The notes under the pieces were generated by a model, which searched no databases, was not told the origin of the DNA, and saw only the letters and a program-made list of their open reading frames with translations. Positions 12,101 to 24,100 of a stretch of 42,169 nucleotides of DNA are shown piece after piece (positions within the stretch are counted from its first letter, which is position 1; every line of letters begins with the position of its first letter). This DNA is from Pseudomonadota bacterium. GTDB taxonomy: Bacteria; Myxococcota_A; UBA9042; GCA-2863065. The DNA is taken from assembly GCA_005776585.1 (NCBI GenBank), contig SXOX01000190.1, positions 1 through 42,169 of the forward strand, given 5' to 3'. A program made the translations under genes and the position numbers.

Positions 12101-15100
12101 CGTTCGTGCAGGCGTTGTCGTCGTTGCACGGGATGCCGCTGCCCACGCAGCTGTTGGAGCCGTTGCAGCGGTCGCTGGTGGTGCAGGGGTTCCCGTCGTT
12201 GCAGCTGATACCGCTCGCTACCGGCTTCATCTCGCAGACGTATGTGGTGCGTCCGGTGGAGGTGCACAGGTTCTTGCTGCATTGCGTGTCGCTGCCGGTG
12301 GGGCACGTCACCGGGCTGCCCTGCTTCACTGCGCAGTGGTTCGCAACGCAGACGAGGTAGCCGTCGCACGCGTGGTTGTTGTCCTTGTCGACGCACTCGG
12401 AGTCGATGGTGCATTCGCAGCCCGGCGCGACCTCGTAGCCCGTGCAGACCCCGCCGTTGCACTTGTCGCCCGCGGTGCAGCTGATGTTGTCATCGCAGGT
12501 GAGCGAGTTCGGCGGGTTCCGGCAGCCCCCGTTGGCCTGCTGGTTCGGGTCGCAGATGTCGTCCGTGCAGTACTTCCCGTCGTTGCAGTTGGTGTGCACC
12601 GGGTTGTGCTTCACGCTCTGCGACACGGGGTCGCAGTAGTCGAAGGTACAGGTGACGCCGTCCGAGAGGTCGCGCGGGATCCGCTGACAATCCGCCGAGG
12701 CGCTGCAGTACTCGTCGCCGTTGCACCAGTTGCTGTCTTTGCACTTGGTGTGGTCGGCCACGTGGTCGACCCGCTTGTTCACGGGATCACAGCTGTCCAC
12801 CGTGCAGTCGATGCCATCGCTGACGACGCGCGGCGTGTTGCCGCACCCGGACGTCGCGCTGCAGGTCTCATCACCGTTGCAGTAGTTCCCGTCATCGCAG
12901 ACATGGTGCCGCGGGTCGTGGCGAACCGTGTCCCCTGCCTCATCGCAGTAGTCGTACGTGCACGCGTGCGCATCCGGAACAGACGGCGGGGTCCCGGGGA
13001 TGCACGCGCCGTTGGTCCCGTTGCAGGACTCGAGGCCGTTGCAGAACTGCCCGTCGGAGCAGTCCTTCGGCCCGCCAACGCAAGACTTGTTGCTGCACGC
13101 GTCGTTGATGGTGCACGGGTTGCCGTCGCTGCAGCTGACGCCGTTGTTGCGGGCCACGAACGGGCAGCTGTAGCTCTGGGCGCTGCCGCTGGAGCACTCG
13201 CGCTTCTGGCAGAGCGTGTTCCCCGTGGTGCCGCAGTTGGGCACCGTGGTCGCGTCGAACTTGCACTCATTGGCCACGCAGCGCAGCCAGCCGTTGCAGG
13301 CCGTGCCGTCGTCGTATTGCGCGCAGTGCGAGTCGTTGGTGCAGGCGCACGGCGTCGGGGTACCGGCGCAGCTGCCGCCGGTGCACTGGTCGTTCGCGGT
13401 GCAGCCGTTGTTGTCGTTACACGCGACGCTGTTGTTCGTGCCCGAGCACTTCCCGTTCTTGCACCGGTCGGTCGAGGTGCAGAAGTTGCCATCATCGCAC
13501 GTCACGGTGTTGGCCTGGCCCACACACACCTTCGAGGTGCACTTGTCGTTCGACGTGCAGAGGTTGCCGTCGTCGCAGGTGAGCGCGTTGGCGGAGTACA
13601 CGCAGCCCGTCTTGGTGTTGCACTTGTCGGTAGTGCAGACGTTGCCGTCGTTGCACGGCGCGTCGCTGGGCACGTGCGTGAACGTGCGGGTCGTCTCGTT
13701 GCACTGTGTGGTCGTGCAGTCGATGAAGTCGTCGGCCGTGGGCGAGTTGCCCGCGACACAGCCCTTCCCGAGCTGACAGGTCTCCGGACCGTTGCACCAC
13801 TTGCCGTCGTCGCAGAGGTTGTGCTTCGGCTCGCGGATCACGCTCTTCGTGGTCTCGCTGCAGTACTCGTAGGTACACGGGATCCCGTCGTCCACGACGA
13901 CCGCGGTGCCCGCCTTGCAGCCCGTGGCGGCGTCGCAGGTCTCTTTGCCGTTGCAGAACTTGTTGTCCTGGCAGACCTGATCGTTGGGGATGTGCTTGAT
14001 GACGTTGTTCGCTTCGTCGCACTCGTCCTGCGTACAAGCCTTGCCGTCGTCCTTCGGCGGCGCCGTGCCAGGGCGGCACCCCTTGGCGGTGTCGCAAGAC
14101 TCGGGGCCGTTGCAGTACTGGCCGTCGTCGCAAGACAGGATCGAGCCCTTACAGGTACCCGTGTTGAGGCAGCGGTCGTCCTTGGTGCAGGCGTTGCCGT
14201 CGGTGCAGAGCGCGCCCGTGCGTACGGTCAGCTGGCACTGGCCGTTGGTGGTGCTGCACTTGTTCTCGTAGCAGGGGTTCGCGGACGGCGGACAAGTCAC
14301 CTTCGTGGCCGGGTTGGCGATGCACTTGCCGCTGACGCACTTGCGGGGCCCGCCGAGACAGAGGTTGGTCGCGAGCTGCGCGCAGTCCGTGTCGTTGACG
14401 CAGTAGCACGCTGGGCTCACCGGACCCGACAAGCAGTTGCCTGCGTCGCACGCGTCGTTCTGGGTGCACTCGTCGGTGTCGTCGCAAGGCTCGCCGTTGA
14501 ACTCCGTGAGGCAACCCTGGTTCGGGTCGCAGATGTAGTTGGTACACGGGAAGTCCAGCCCGGCGCACATGCTGTCGTCGGCGTCGTGCCGGATCTCGTT
14601 CTGCGCTTCGGCGCACCAGTCGTAGGTGCAGTCGATCGCGTCGTCCGCAACGGGCGACGTGTTGTTGATACAGCCCACGCCGGCCTGGCAGGCCTCGACG
14701 CCGTTGCAGTACTCGCCGTCGTCGCACAGCGTGTCGTTCGGCGTGTGGACCAGGGTGTCCGTCGCCTCCTGGCAGGTGTCGACGGTGCAGGGGATGCCGT
14801 CGTCGTTGAACGGCGTGTCACCCGATCGGCACCCAGCAGTCTGGTCGCAGTACTCGGCGCCGTTGCAGAAGAGGCTGTCGTCGCAGAGGTCGTGGCGCTG
14901 CGCGTGGATGATCGTGTCGCCGCTCTCGTCGCAGTAGTCGTCGGTGCACGCGATGCCGTCGTCCACCGGGCGGGCGGTGCCTGTCTGGCAGTCGCCGTTG
15001 GTGGAGCAGGTCTCCACGCCGTTGCACCACTGGCCGTCATCGCAGGCCTTGGGCTCGCCGACGCAGACGCCCGTACCGTTGCAGATGTCATTGTCCGTGC

Positions 15101-18100
15101 ACTTCGAGCCGTCGTCGCAGCCGACGCCAGGATCCTTCGGAACCAGCGCGCAGTCGCCCGTGCCGCTGTTGCAGCGGTACTCCATGCACGGCTGATCCGG
15201 CGGGTCCGCGGGGCAGGTGACCAGGGAGGCCGAGTTGATCTGGCAGGTGTTGCCGGTGGTGGTGACGCACTGCAGCGTCCCGTTGCAGACGTTGCCGTCT
15301 TCGTACTGAGCGCAGTCCGTGTCGTCGTTGCAGGTGCACTTCGTGGCGTCCACCACGCCAGCGCACACGCCGTTGGAGCACACATCGTCCTTGGTGCAGA
15401 CGGTCCCGTCGTCGCAGGCCTTGCTGTTGGCCACGGTGGTACAGCCAGCGACGGCGTTGCAGACCGCGTCGCGGCAGAAGTTGGTGCTGGAGCACTTCGA
15501 GTTGTCGGCGACGTGCTTGATTGTGTCGGTGGCCTCGTCACACGAGTCCACGGTGCAGGGAATGCCGTCGTCGATGATCGGCGGCTGACCGGCGACGCAT
15601 CCACCGGTCGCGGTGTCGCACACCTCGCCGCCAGTACAGAAGAGCCCGTCGCCGCACACCTTCGTTGTGCCGACGCAGTCGCCGTTCGCGTCACACTGGT
15701 CGGCCGTGGTGCACAGGTTGCTGTCGGAGCAGCTGGTGCCCGCCGTAACCGGCGTGAGCGCGCACACACCGGTCGCAGTGGTGCAGGTGTTCTTCTTACA
15801 GGTCGTGTCGCTCGCGGTGCTGCAGACGACCACGGTGGCGGTGTCGATGACGCACGCGTAGTTCTCGCACTTCAGGGTGCCGTTGCAGAGGTTGCCGTCC
15901 TCGACCGCGGCGCAGTCTGCGGTGGTGAGGCAGGAGCAGAGGCTGCTGAGCGTGCTTCCGGCCTTGCAGGCTCCGGCCTCGCACGTGTCGCCCGTGGTGC
16001 AGGCCTGGCCGTCGTCACACGCTACGCCGTTCTGGTTCGTGTACTTGCAGGCGCCCTTCGTGTCGTCGCAGGTGTCCTTGGTGCACGGGTTATTGTCGTT
16101 GCACGTGAGCGTCGCGCAGTTCCCCGACAGCGGGACCGTGAACTCCTTGATGGGATTGAACGTGTAGACCGAGCCGACCTCCTTCGTGGCGAGGAACGGC
16201 GTGACCTTGATGACCTGCGCCTGCGAGCCCGGCTGGTGGACATACAGGATGACGGTGACTCGCACCGTGGTCGGGTTGGTCAGGCCGAACATCGACACGC
16301 GGTGCCGGCCGTCGCCGAGGTGCGTGGCCTTCACCAGCTTCGAGTTCGGGTCGATGGCCGTCTCGGTGGGGACGTCGAAGGTGATCGACGGGAGGTTCGC
16401 GGACGCCTGGACCTCGAACTTGACGAAGATGTCCTTGAGAACGACGGCCTGCTTCTTGTCGTAGAACGTGGCCACGAGGTCGGCGTTGCCCGTGGGGAAC
16501 ACCGAGCTCTTGATCTCGAACTTCAGGAAGTAGGTGAGGCGCGCGAGCACGTCCGACATGAAGCCCACGTCGGCGAGGTCGACCTTGCCATCCGGGTACG
16601 CGTCGGCCTTCGCGAGGCCGTCCGCCGTGAGCGTGACCGCGTCCGTCTTGTAGAGCTGTATGGTCAGCGGGTCCGCCACGTCGAAGGTGCAGTTGTCGTC
16701 AGCGTCGCCGTACAGCGGATCCGCCGTGCAGACCGGGTCGAGGTCGCCGACGGCGGCGATCATGGCGCGCGGCGCAGTAGCGCCGATCTTCGTGACGCCG
16801 TCCGCGGCGACGCACGACTCGATGGTGCCCCCCATCTCAGAGAGCTGGTTCGTGAGGCTGGTCTTGAGCGCCTTGAACTTGATGCGGAAGACGTCGACCG
16901 CGGCGCCGTTGGTGGTGGACGTGGTCGGGAGCACGGCGTTGATGAGGATCTTGCCCGGCGTATTCAGGTGGTTCGAATTGAACGTGACACCGACGGTGGC
17001 GCCGTACGGCTGAACGTTGATCACCTCGAGGACGCCCGGGTCGTAGTCGAGGACGACGTCGAACCCGCCAAGGTTCTGGCTGCAGGTGTTCATGCGCCCG
17101 TCGAGCTCGAACTCCTCGCCAATTCCGCGGTTCTTGTACGCGAGGCCCGAGATGTCGCCGAAGTCGAAGTCGGCGCAGCCAGGCGTGAGGTTACAGGCGA
17201 CATCGTACGTGGCCGCCGTGAACGCCGGGGCGGTGTCGACCGACGACTCTACGTCCACCGAGAACGTCGAAGCGCGGTTGCCGCGAATCGTCGCCTCTCC
17301 ACTCGAGGTGATGGTGGCGCCCCCAGTGTCTGACGAGGTGTACGCGAGGAGCCCGGTGACGAAGCGGTCACCGTCGAAGCGTCGCCGCGTACCGTCGTCG
17401 AAGCGGCCCCACACCGACATCTTCGTGGTGCCCTCGTCCTTCACCCCGCTGAACGTGGGCCCGCTCGCGGGGGCCACGGTCAGCGCGGCGATCGACTCAT
17501 TGGCCGTGTTGACCCGGAAGCTGGAGAGCACCGCCGGCAGGGTCCCGTGAGTGAAGAAGAGGTCCACGTGGCCAACGGCCTGCGCCGTGACCTTGCCCGC
17601 CGCCTTGTCGAACGTGAGGACGCCCGTGTTCTCCGTGGAGGTTCCGGCATTCTGCACGGTGACCGCGGTGTTGGCGTGGCCGGTGACGTTGTTCTGAGAG
17701 CCATCGGAGAAGCCGAGCAGCACCTCGTAGGTGCCGTCCTGCCACGTGGTGGTGCCCTCGATATACGAGAAGGTGTGGTCCGCCACGCGCGGGTTCGAGG
17801 GCGTGTAGCTCTCGTAGATCTCTGCGGTGAGGCCGGTGGCCTTCACCACCGTGACGGTGGAGGAGGCCGTTAGTCCCGGGTGACCCGAAATCGTGACGAC
17901 GACTTTGCCGGTGCCCGCATTGGAGCCCTGGGCCGAGACGAGCCCGCCGGCGGTGACGGCGATGTAACCGCCAGCGTCCTCCGACACGGCGTCGTAGTTG
18001 GTGGACGGGTTGTTCGTGAAGTTCACCGAGCTGCCATCCGCGAACTGAAGCTGGACGGTGAGCTGCGCCGTGGCCGCGAGGCCCTTGATCGTCGCTGCCG

Positions 18101-21100
18101 GATCGCTCGCGCTGACGGCGATCAGGGGGGATGCCGGGCTGACGCTGATGCCGGTGGCGTCGGGGAAGTCGACCTTCACTGGCGCATTGCCGGTCCCAAC
18201 CGTCGTGGCGCCGATCTTCCAAACGGCCTGGACGTTGGCGGTGCCGTCGCCAGCGCTGGTGAGGAGACCGCTGCTGGTGGACGTGAACACGTTCGGGTTC
18301 TGAGACGTGACCGTGATGTTGGAGTCGCCGGTGAGACGCATCCGGGCGCCGTCCGCGAAGTTGGCGTAGACCTCCGTCTGGCAGGTCTGGTTGTACGTCT
18401 TCATGTACGCGTTGACGGACACGGTCGCGGTGAGCTTGGCGAGCGACGGTGTGGGATTGGTCGGGCTCACCTTCTCCATGAGCACTTCGCACGGCGCGAT
18501 GACCGAGAGGCCGGTGCAAGTGGTGGACGCGCTCGGTGAGACCTGGAGATCGGCAGTGCCGAGAAGAGCCCCAGCCGTACCCTCGGCACGGATCGTGTAG
18601 GTACCCGCCGTGGTGCCGCTGAAGGTCTTGCGGACGGCGTCGTAGGTGATCCCGCTCGGCGCCTTGAGGACGACGTCGTCGGTGATGTCCTGAGTCCAGA
18701 GCGTGCTGGCCGCGTCCTTCCACGAGACCTTCACCACGATGCCGGCCTTCTGCATCTGGCCGCCCGCGCCGGTGATGGTGTTGAGCGTCGTGTCCGTGAG
18801 GTTGACCTGGTACGTGCCCGGCACCAAGACCTTGACGCGCGTGGTGGCTGTTGAAGTTCCGGCAGTAGCCGTGAGTGTAACGAGCCCGCCCTTGTTGGCT
18901 GCCGTAACGACACCCGCGGTGGTTATCGTGGCGACCGTGCTGTCGCTGCTGGTGAAGGTGACTCCGTCGGCCGCGCCCAGTACCGCCGTGGTGAAGTCGC
19001 GCCGGTAGCCGGAGACGGTGACTGGCGTGCTATCCGCGACGCCGGTAACCGCGGACCAATTGAGGAGCTGGTAATCGCCGGCGCGGGCGAGGATCCCGCG
19101 AACACTGGCAGACCACGCTTCCACCTTGCCAGAGGTGGACACGCCGGCCGCGTCAGCGACCTTGAGGTCGGCGTTGAGCACGATCGGCTGATAGACGGGG
19201 TCGAAGAGCTCGAGCAGCTTACCCGTGATGGTCGCGGCGCCCGCCGCAACATCCGGTGTGAGACCGGACTTCACTTTGAACGTGACATTCGCAACGTGCA
19301 CGGCCGTGCCCGTTCCGCACGCAGCGCCGGGGGTGACGTTCTTGGCGTTGAACTTGAGCTGACCGGTCGTGTTGGCGGAGCCGCTCAGGTTCGAGACTGG
19401 CAGCTCGAATGCCGCGCAGCCGCCGTTAGTGACCGTGGTGACCTCGAGCTTCGCAGGATCGTAGTCGAGCTGGACGAGATAGGCCTTGGCCTCGCGGGCG
19501 GCGGTGTGGAGCGTGACCGGAACCGTGAAGGTCGTGCCCGGGAAGCGCGGCGACTTCGGCAGATCGATACCGCCGCCGGCCGCCGTGAGCGCCAGCGCGG
19601 TCGGGCGAGCAACAGCCGTGAGGGTCTTGGTCACCGCCGGGAGCGCCGCGACAGTGGCCTCCGCAGTGATGGTGCCGCCGGCGTCGAAGCTGGTGGTCGG
19701 CGCGGTCCAGCTGACGACGCAGTGCCCGTCGTTGCCGGTGGTGCAGGTCTTGGTCTCTCCAGCGACGGCGAGACCGGCGCCCGTGAACTTGACCGAAACG
19801 ACCGTCCCCGTCGCGACCGGGCGTCCGAACGCGTCCGAGACCTGGAGGTGTACGTCGGTGCGCGCTTCATCGGTGTAGAGCGTGTCGCGCACGTTGACGA
19901 CCTCGAGGATCGCCGGCTGGAGCGCGGAGATCGTGAAGCTCGAGGCGCCCGGCGTGGTCACGCCGTAGGAGGTGGCCGTGACCTGTCCGGCCTGATTCGA
20001 GTTGACCAGGTCCTGAACGAGCGTGGAGTACGTCCCGTCACCGTTGTCGGTGATGACGTTCTCCGGCCAGCCGCGCGTGGAGGCGAACTTGACCTCGGCG
20101 CCCGCGACAGCCGGCTTGGGAACCTTGCAGTCAGCTTCGTCCGTGATCCCGTCACAGTCGTTGTCGACGGTGTCGCTACAGACCTCGGCTGGCGTGACGG
20201 CGGTACAACCGAACCACGTCCCGGACTGACAGGTCTCGGTGCCCGGGTCGCCGCAGGCGCTGGTGCAACCGCGCGACAGCGCGTCGCCGGCGGCGTCTTC
20301 GTCCGTGAGACCATCGCAGTCGTCGTCGAGCCCGTTACAGGTCTCCGGCGACGCGGCCTTGGCGCTCCACGCGATCTGGCTCTTGTTGGGGTCGCACTCC
20401 TTGCAGGAGTCCGTGGGGTTCGCGGCGCCCTGGATGTAGCAGGACGTGCTGATGAGGCAGTAGCCGTTCGCGATCGTGTTGGCGCAGCCGCTCGTGGCGG
20501 AGCACACGTCGATGGTGCAGCCGTAGCTGTCGTCGCAGAGCGCATTGTTGGCCGTGTGCGTCGCCGTGTTCGTCGCGGAGTCGCACGCGTCCGTGGTGCA
20601 GGCCACGCCGTCATCGATGTCGATCCCCGAGCCCGCGACGCAGCCGCTGGACACGTCGCAGGTCTCGACGCCGTTGCAGTCCTGACCGTCGTTGCAGAGA
20701 GAGGCATTGGCGGTGTGGAGGAAGCTGTCCGTCGCCTCGACGCACGAGTCGTCGGTGCAGGTAACGCCGTCGTCGGCTACGGGCGCCACGCCGCCGCGGC
20801 ACCCGAGGACCGCGTCGCAGGTCTCGACGCCGTTGCAGAACTGCGAGTCGTTGCATGCGGTGTTGTTGGGCACGTGGGTGACCGTGTCCGCCGACTCGTC
20901 GCAGGCGTCGAGCGTGCAGGCGATGCCGTCGCTCACCACGACCGCGGCCCCTGAGCCGCAGCCCGTGACGGTGTCGCAAACTTCGGTTCCGTCGCAGTAC
21001 AGGCTGTTCGAGCAGACCGAGTGATCGGCCGTGTGCGTCACTGTGTCGGTCGTCTCGTTGCAGAGGTCGACCGTACACGCCACGCCGTCGCTCACCACGG

Positions 21101-24100
21101 GCAACGTCCCCGCCTGCACCTTGCAGCCGGTGGCGGCGTCGCAGATCTCGATGCCGTTGCAGAAGAGCCCGTCGTTACACGCCGAGTTGTTCGCGACGTG
21201 CTTCACGGTGTCTGTGGTCTCGTCGCAGCTGTCGGTGGTGCAGGCGATGGCGTCGTCGAGAACGACCGCCACGGTGACGCAGCCGGTGACTGCGTTACAC
21301 GTCTCTACGCCTGTGCAGAAGAGCTTGTCGTCGCAGGCGGTGTCTTTGGCCGTGTGGGTCACGGTCTTCGAGGCTTCGTCGCAAGCGTCGAGCGTGCAGG
21401 CAACGTTGTCGTCCAATCCTGGCACGGTGCCGGGACGGCAGCCCTGCCCAACGACGCACTGCTCGGCGCCGTCACAGAAGACGCTGTTGTCACAGGCGCT
21501 GTCCTGGCCGGTGTGAGTGACGGTGTCGGTCGCTTCGTCACAGCTGTCGACCGTGCACGGGACGCCGTCATCGAGCACCACCGCGCTGCCGGCTCTGCAC
21601 CCGTCGATTGGATCACAGACCTCTTCGCCGTTGCAGTACGTCGAGTCGGAGCACACCGTGTGATCAGACGTCTGCTTCACGACATCGTTGACCTCGTCGC
21701 AGGAGCCGACCGTGCAGGGGATGGAGTCATTCAGGTCGGGCGCGGTCCCTGCCTGGCAGCCGAGCGTGGCGTCGCACGTCTCTGCCCCGTTGCAGAACGC
21801 ACCGTCGTCGCAGTTCGAGTTCTTGGGCGTGTTGGTGATCACATCATTCGCTTCGTCGCAGCCGTCTTGCGTGCAGGCGACGCCGTCGTCGAGCTTGAGC
21901 GCGGCGCCGGCCTTGCAACCGGTGGCGACGTCACAGATCTCGGCGCCATTGCAATACAGAGCGTCGGCGCAAGCGGCGTCGTTGCCAGTGTGGGTGACCG
22001 TGTCCGTCGGTTCGTCGCACGCGTCCGTGGTGCACGGGATCCCGTCGTCTGTGAGTGGCGGCGTGCCCTCCTTGCAGCCGGTGCTCGCGTCGCAGATCTC
22101 ATCGCCGTCGCAGAAGACGCCGTCGGAGCACACCGTGTGGTCGGAGACGTGCTTCACGGTGTCCGTGACCTCGTCGCACGAGTCCACGGTGCAGGGGATC
22201 CCGTCGTCGGTGGTCGGCGCCGTGCCGTCGGCACAGCCGAGGCTCAGGTCGCAGAGCTCGGCGCCATTGCAGAACAACCCGTCATCGCAGACGAGGTTGT
22301 TGAGCTCGTGGGTGACGAGGCCGGTGCCATCGCCGTTCTCCGTGCAGGTGTCGATGGTGCAGGGCACGCCGTCTTCGACGTCCGGCCGCGACCCGGCCTT
22401 GGTTCCGCAGCCCGACGCCGGGTCGCAGATCTCTACGCCGTTGCAGTAGTTACCGTCGTCGCAGACCCGCGTGGCGTTGCTACAAGCCGAGGCGGCGCAG
22501 GTGTCGATGGTGCAGGCGTTGCTGTCGTCGCAGTCCGCGTCCACCACACACGGCGCCGTCACGAAGTACAGCTTGACCTTGTCCACCTTGCCGGTGTCGG
22601 CGGGGACCATATCCGCGATCTTGATCTGCCACGATCCCTTGATCTTCTTGCCGACGAACGACGTGAGATCGCCGGAGTTCAGGGCGTCGTAGTCGTAGAT
22701 CTCGAAGAGGTTGTCGAGGCCCGCGGCCGCGTCGTTGTTGCGCAGGCTGAGCGTGAGACCCGAAGGCGAGACGAGCGTGATCTCGAGATCGTCCGACGCA
22801 GTGTGCGTGGTCTCGATCTTGATCTTGAGCCCCGTGATGATCTTCGTGGACGTGGTAGCCAGGTTGAACACCGCACCCGCCGGGTTGTCATCCGGGATCG
22901 CCGTCGAAGCGCCGGTTGTCTCGAGGAAGGTGTCGCCGGGGATCGGCTTGCACTGGCCCGCGCTCGTGTCGCAGTAGTCGTCGTAGCCGCAGTCACGGTG
23001 GTGCGTACAGCCCTTGGTGCAGTGCTGAACCTTGGAGTACGCGCAGCCCGTGGCCGGGACGCAGCTGTCGACCGTGCAGACGTCGCCGTCGTCACAGTTC
23101 TTGGGCGCGTAGACGCAGCCCGTGCTCGAATCGCAGGTGTCGTCCGTGCAGGCCGACCCGTCATTGCAGACCTTCGGCGTGTAGTTACAGACGAAGTCTA
23201 CGCAGGTCTCGACCGTGCACTCGGAGTTGTCGTTGCACGCCGTCACGTAGTCGAGGGCCGTACAGGTCTTGGTCTTGTCGACCGTGAACACGAAGATGTC
23301 TTGGATGAGCCCGGACTCGGTGAGGCCGAGATTGTCGGTGATGCGCACCTGCCACGGCTGACCGGTAACGCAGATGCTCCCGGTGTTGGGGGTGGCCTGC
23401 GCGGCCGGAACGCCCAGGGAGTAGGTCTCGTAGATACCGTCGGAGGCGTCGGAGGCGTTGGCCTCCTTCATGGTCAGCCACGAGCCGTTGGGCTGCTTCA
23501 GCTCGATGGTGAGCTGACCGCGCCAGGTGTGGTTTATGCGGACCTTGAGGTTGACCTTCGCGAGCTCGTTGGAGCCGCTGGTGATGGGGCAGGTGTCGAT
23601 GTCGATGATGCGCTGCGTGGTGCCCGCGCCATTGTCGATCGACAAGAGCGGGCTGACCTTGTGCTTCTTGCCGGGGATGATCTTGCAGACCTTCTCCGCG
23701 CCGCACGCCTCGTTCTCCGCGCAGTCGTTGTCGTTGCCACACGGGGTGCAGGAGCCCTCCACGGGGTTCTCGCAGCTCGACAGCGCGTTGCAGATCTCCT
23801 TGGTGCACGGGTTGTCGTCGTCGCAGTCACAGCCGTCGAGGAACGACTCGTCGCAGTACGCGCACGGCGGGCGGCCCACCTCGAGGAAGTCGACGATCTT
23901 TCGGATTAGCGATTGGGCAGGCTCGGTCGGAGCGCCAGGATTCGCCTGGACGCCCGCGATCGACACGCTGGACGCCACGGTGCGGTAGGTCAGCGTGCTG
24001 GACTCGGTGGCCGCGTCGTACGCGATCATCACGGTCTTCCGGTCGGCCGTCCCGCTGCTGCCCTTCGTGAGGATCGCGAACGACTTCGACGCGGGCTTGC

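Larger units (their letters stand above)
16120..20459 (-). repeat. Module A: MopE motifs, Ig-like, cohesin-like, Big2-like, cohesin-like, dockerin-like
   Basis: The module opens with CLISTSCYIQG and two Asp/Cys motifs of MopE type, CNGLDDDCDGLTDE (about 20283-20347) and DTVDNDCDGITDE (about 20121-20185). It continues with Ig-like or invasin-like strands, a cohesin-like domain, Big2-like repeats, a second cohesin-like domain, a dockerin-like pair, and an approximately 135-residue beta-rich tail (16120-16540). The same order recurs at the left edge as module B. From CLIS to the dockerin Tyr the length is 1,249 codons. Confidence 0.8.

Noticed and set aside
11301..17333. 2,010-codon plus-strand open frame
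   Set aside because: It is an antisense shadow of Cys array B and module A. Low-complexity composition and lack of motifs argue against a gene.
20540..22555. Reading the Cys arrays as an enzyme such as a tryptophan synthase chain, a label I recall being attached to such repeats
   Set aside because: There is no TIM-barrel motif or catalytic residue. The sequence is entirely Cys repeat.
21021..23909. 962-codon plus-strand open frame
   Set aside because: It is an antisense shadow of Cys array A and P-domains 1 and 2.
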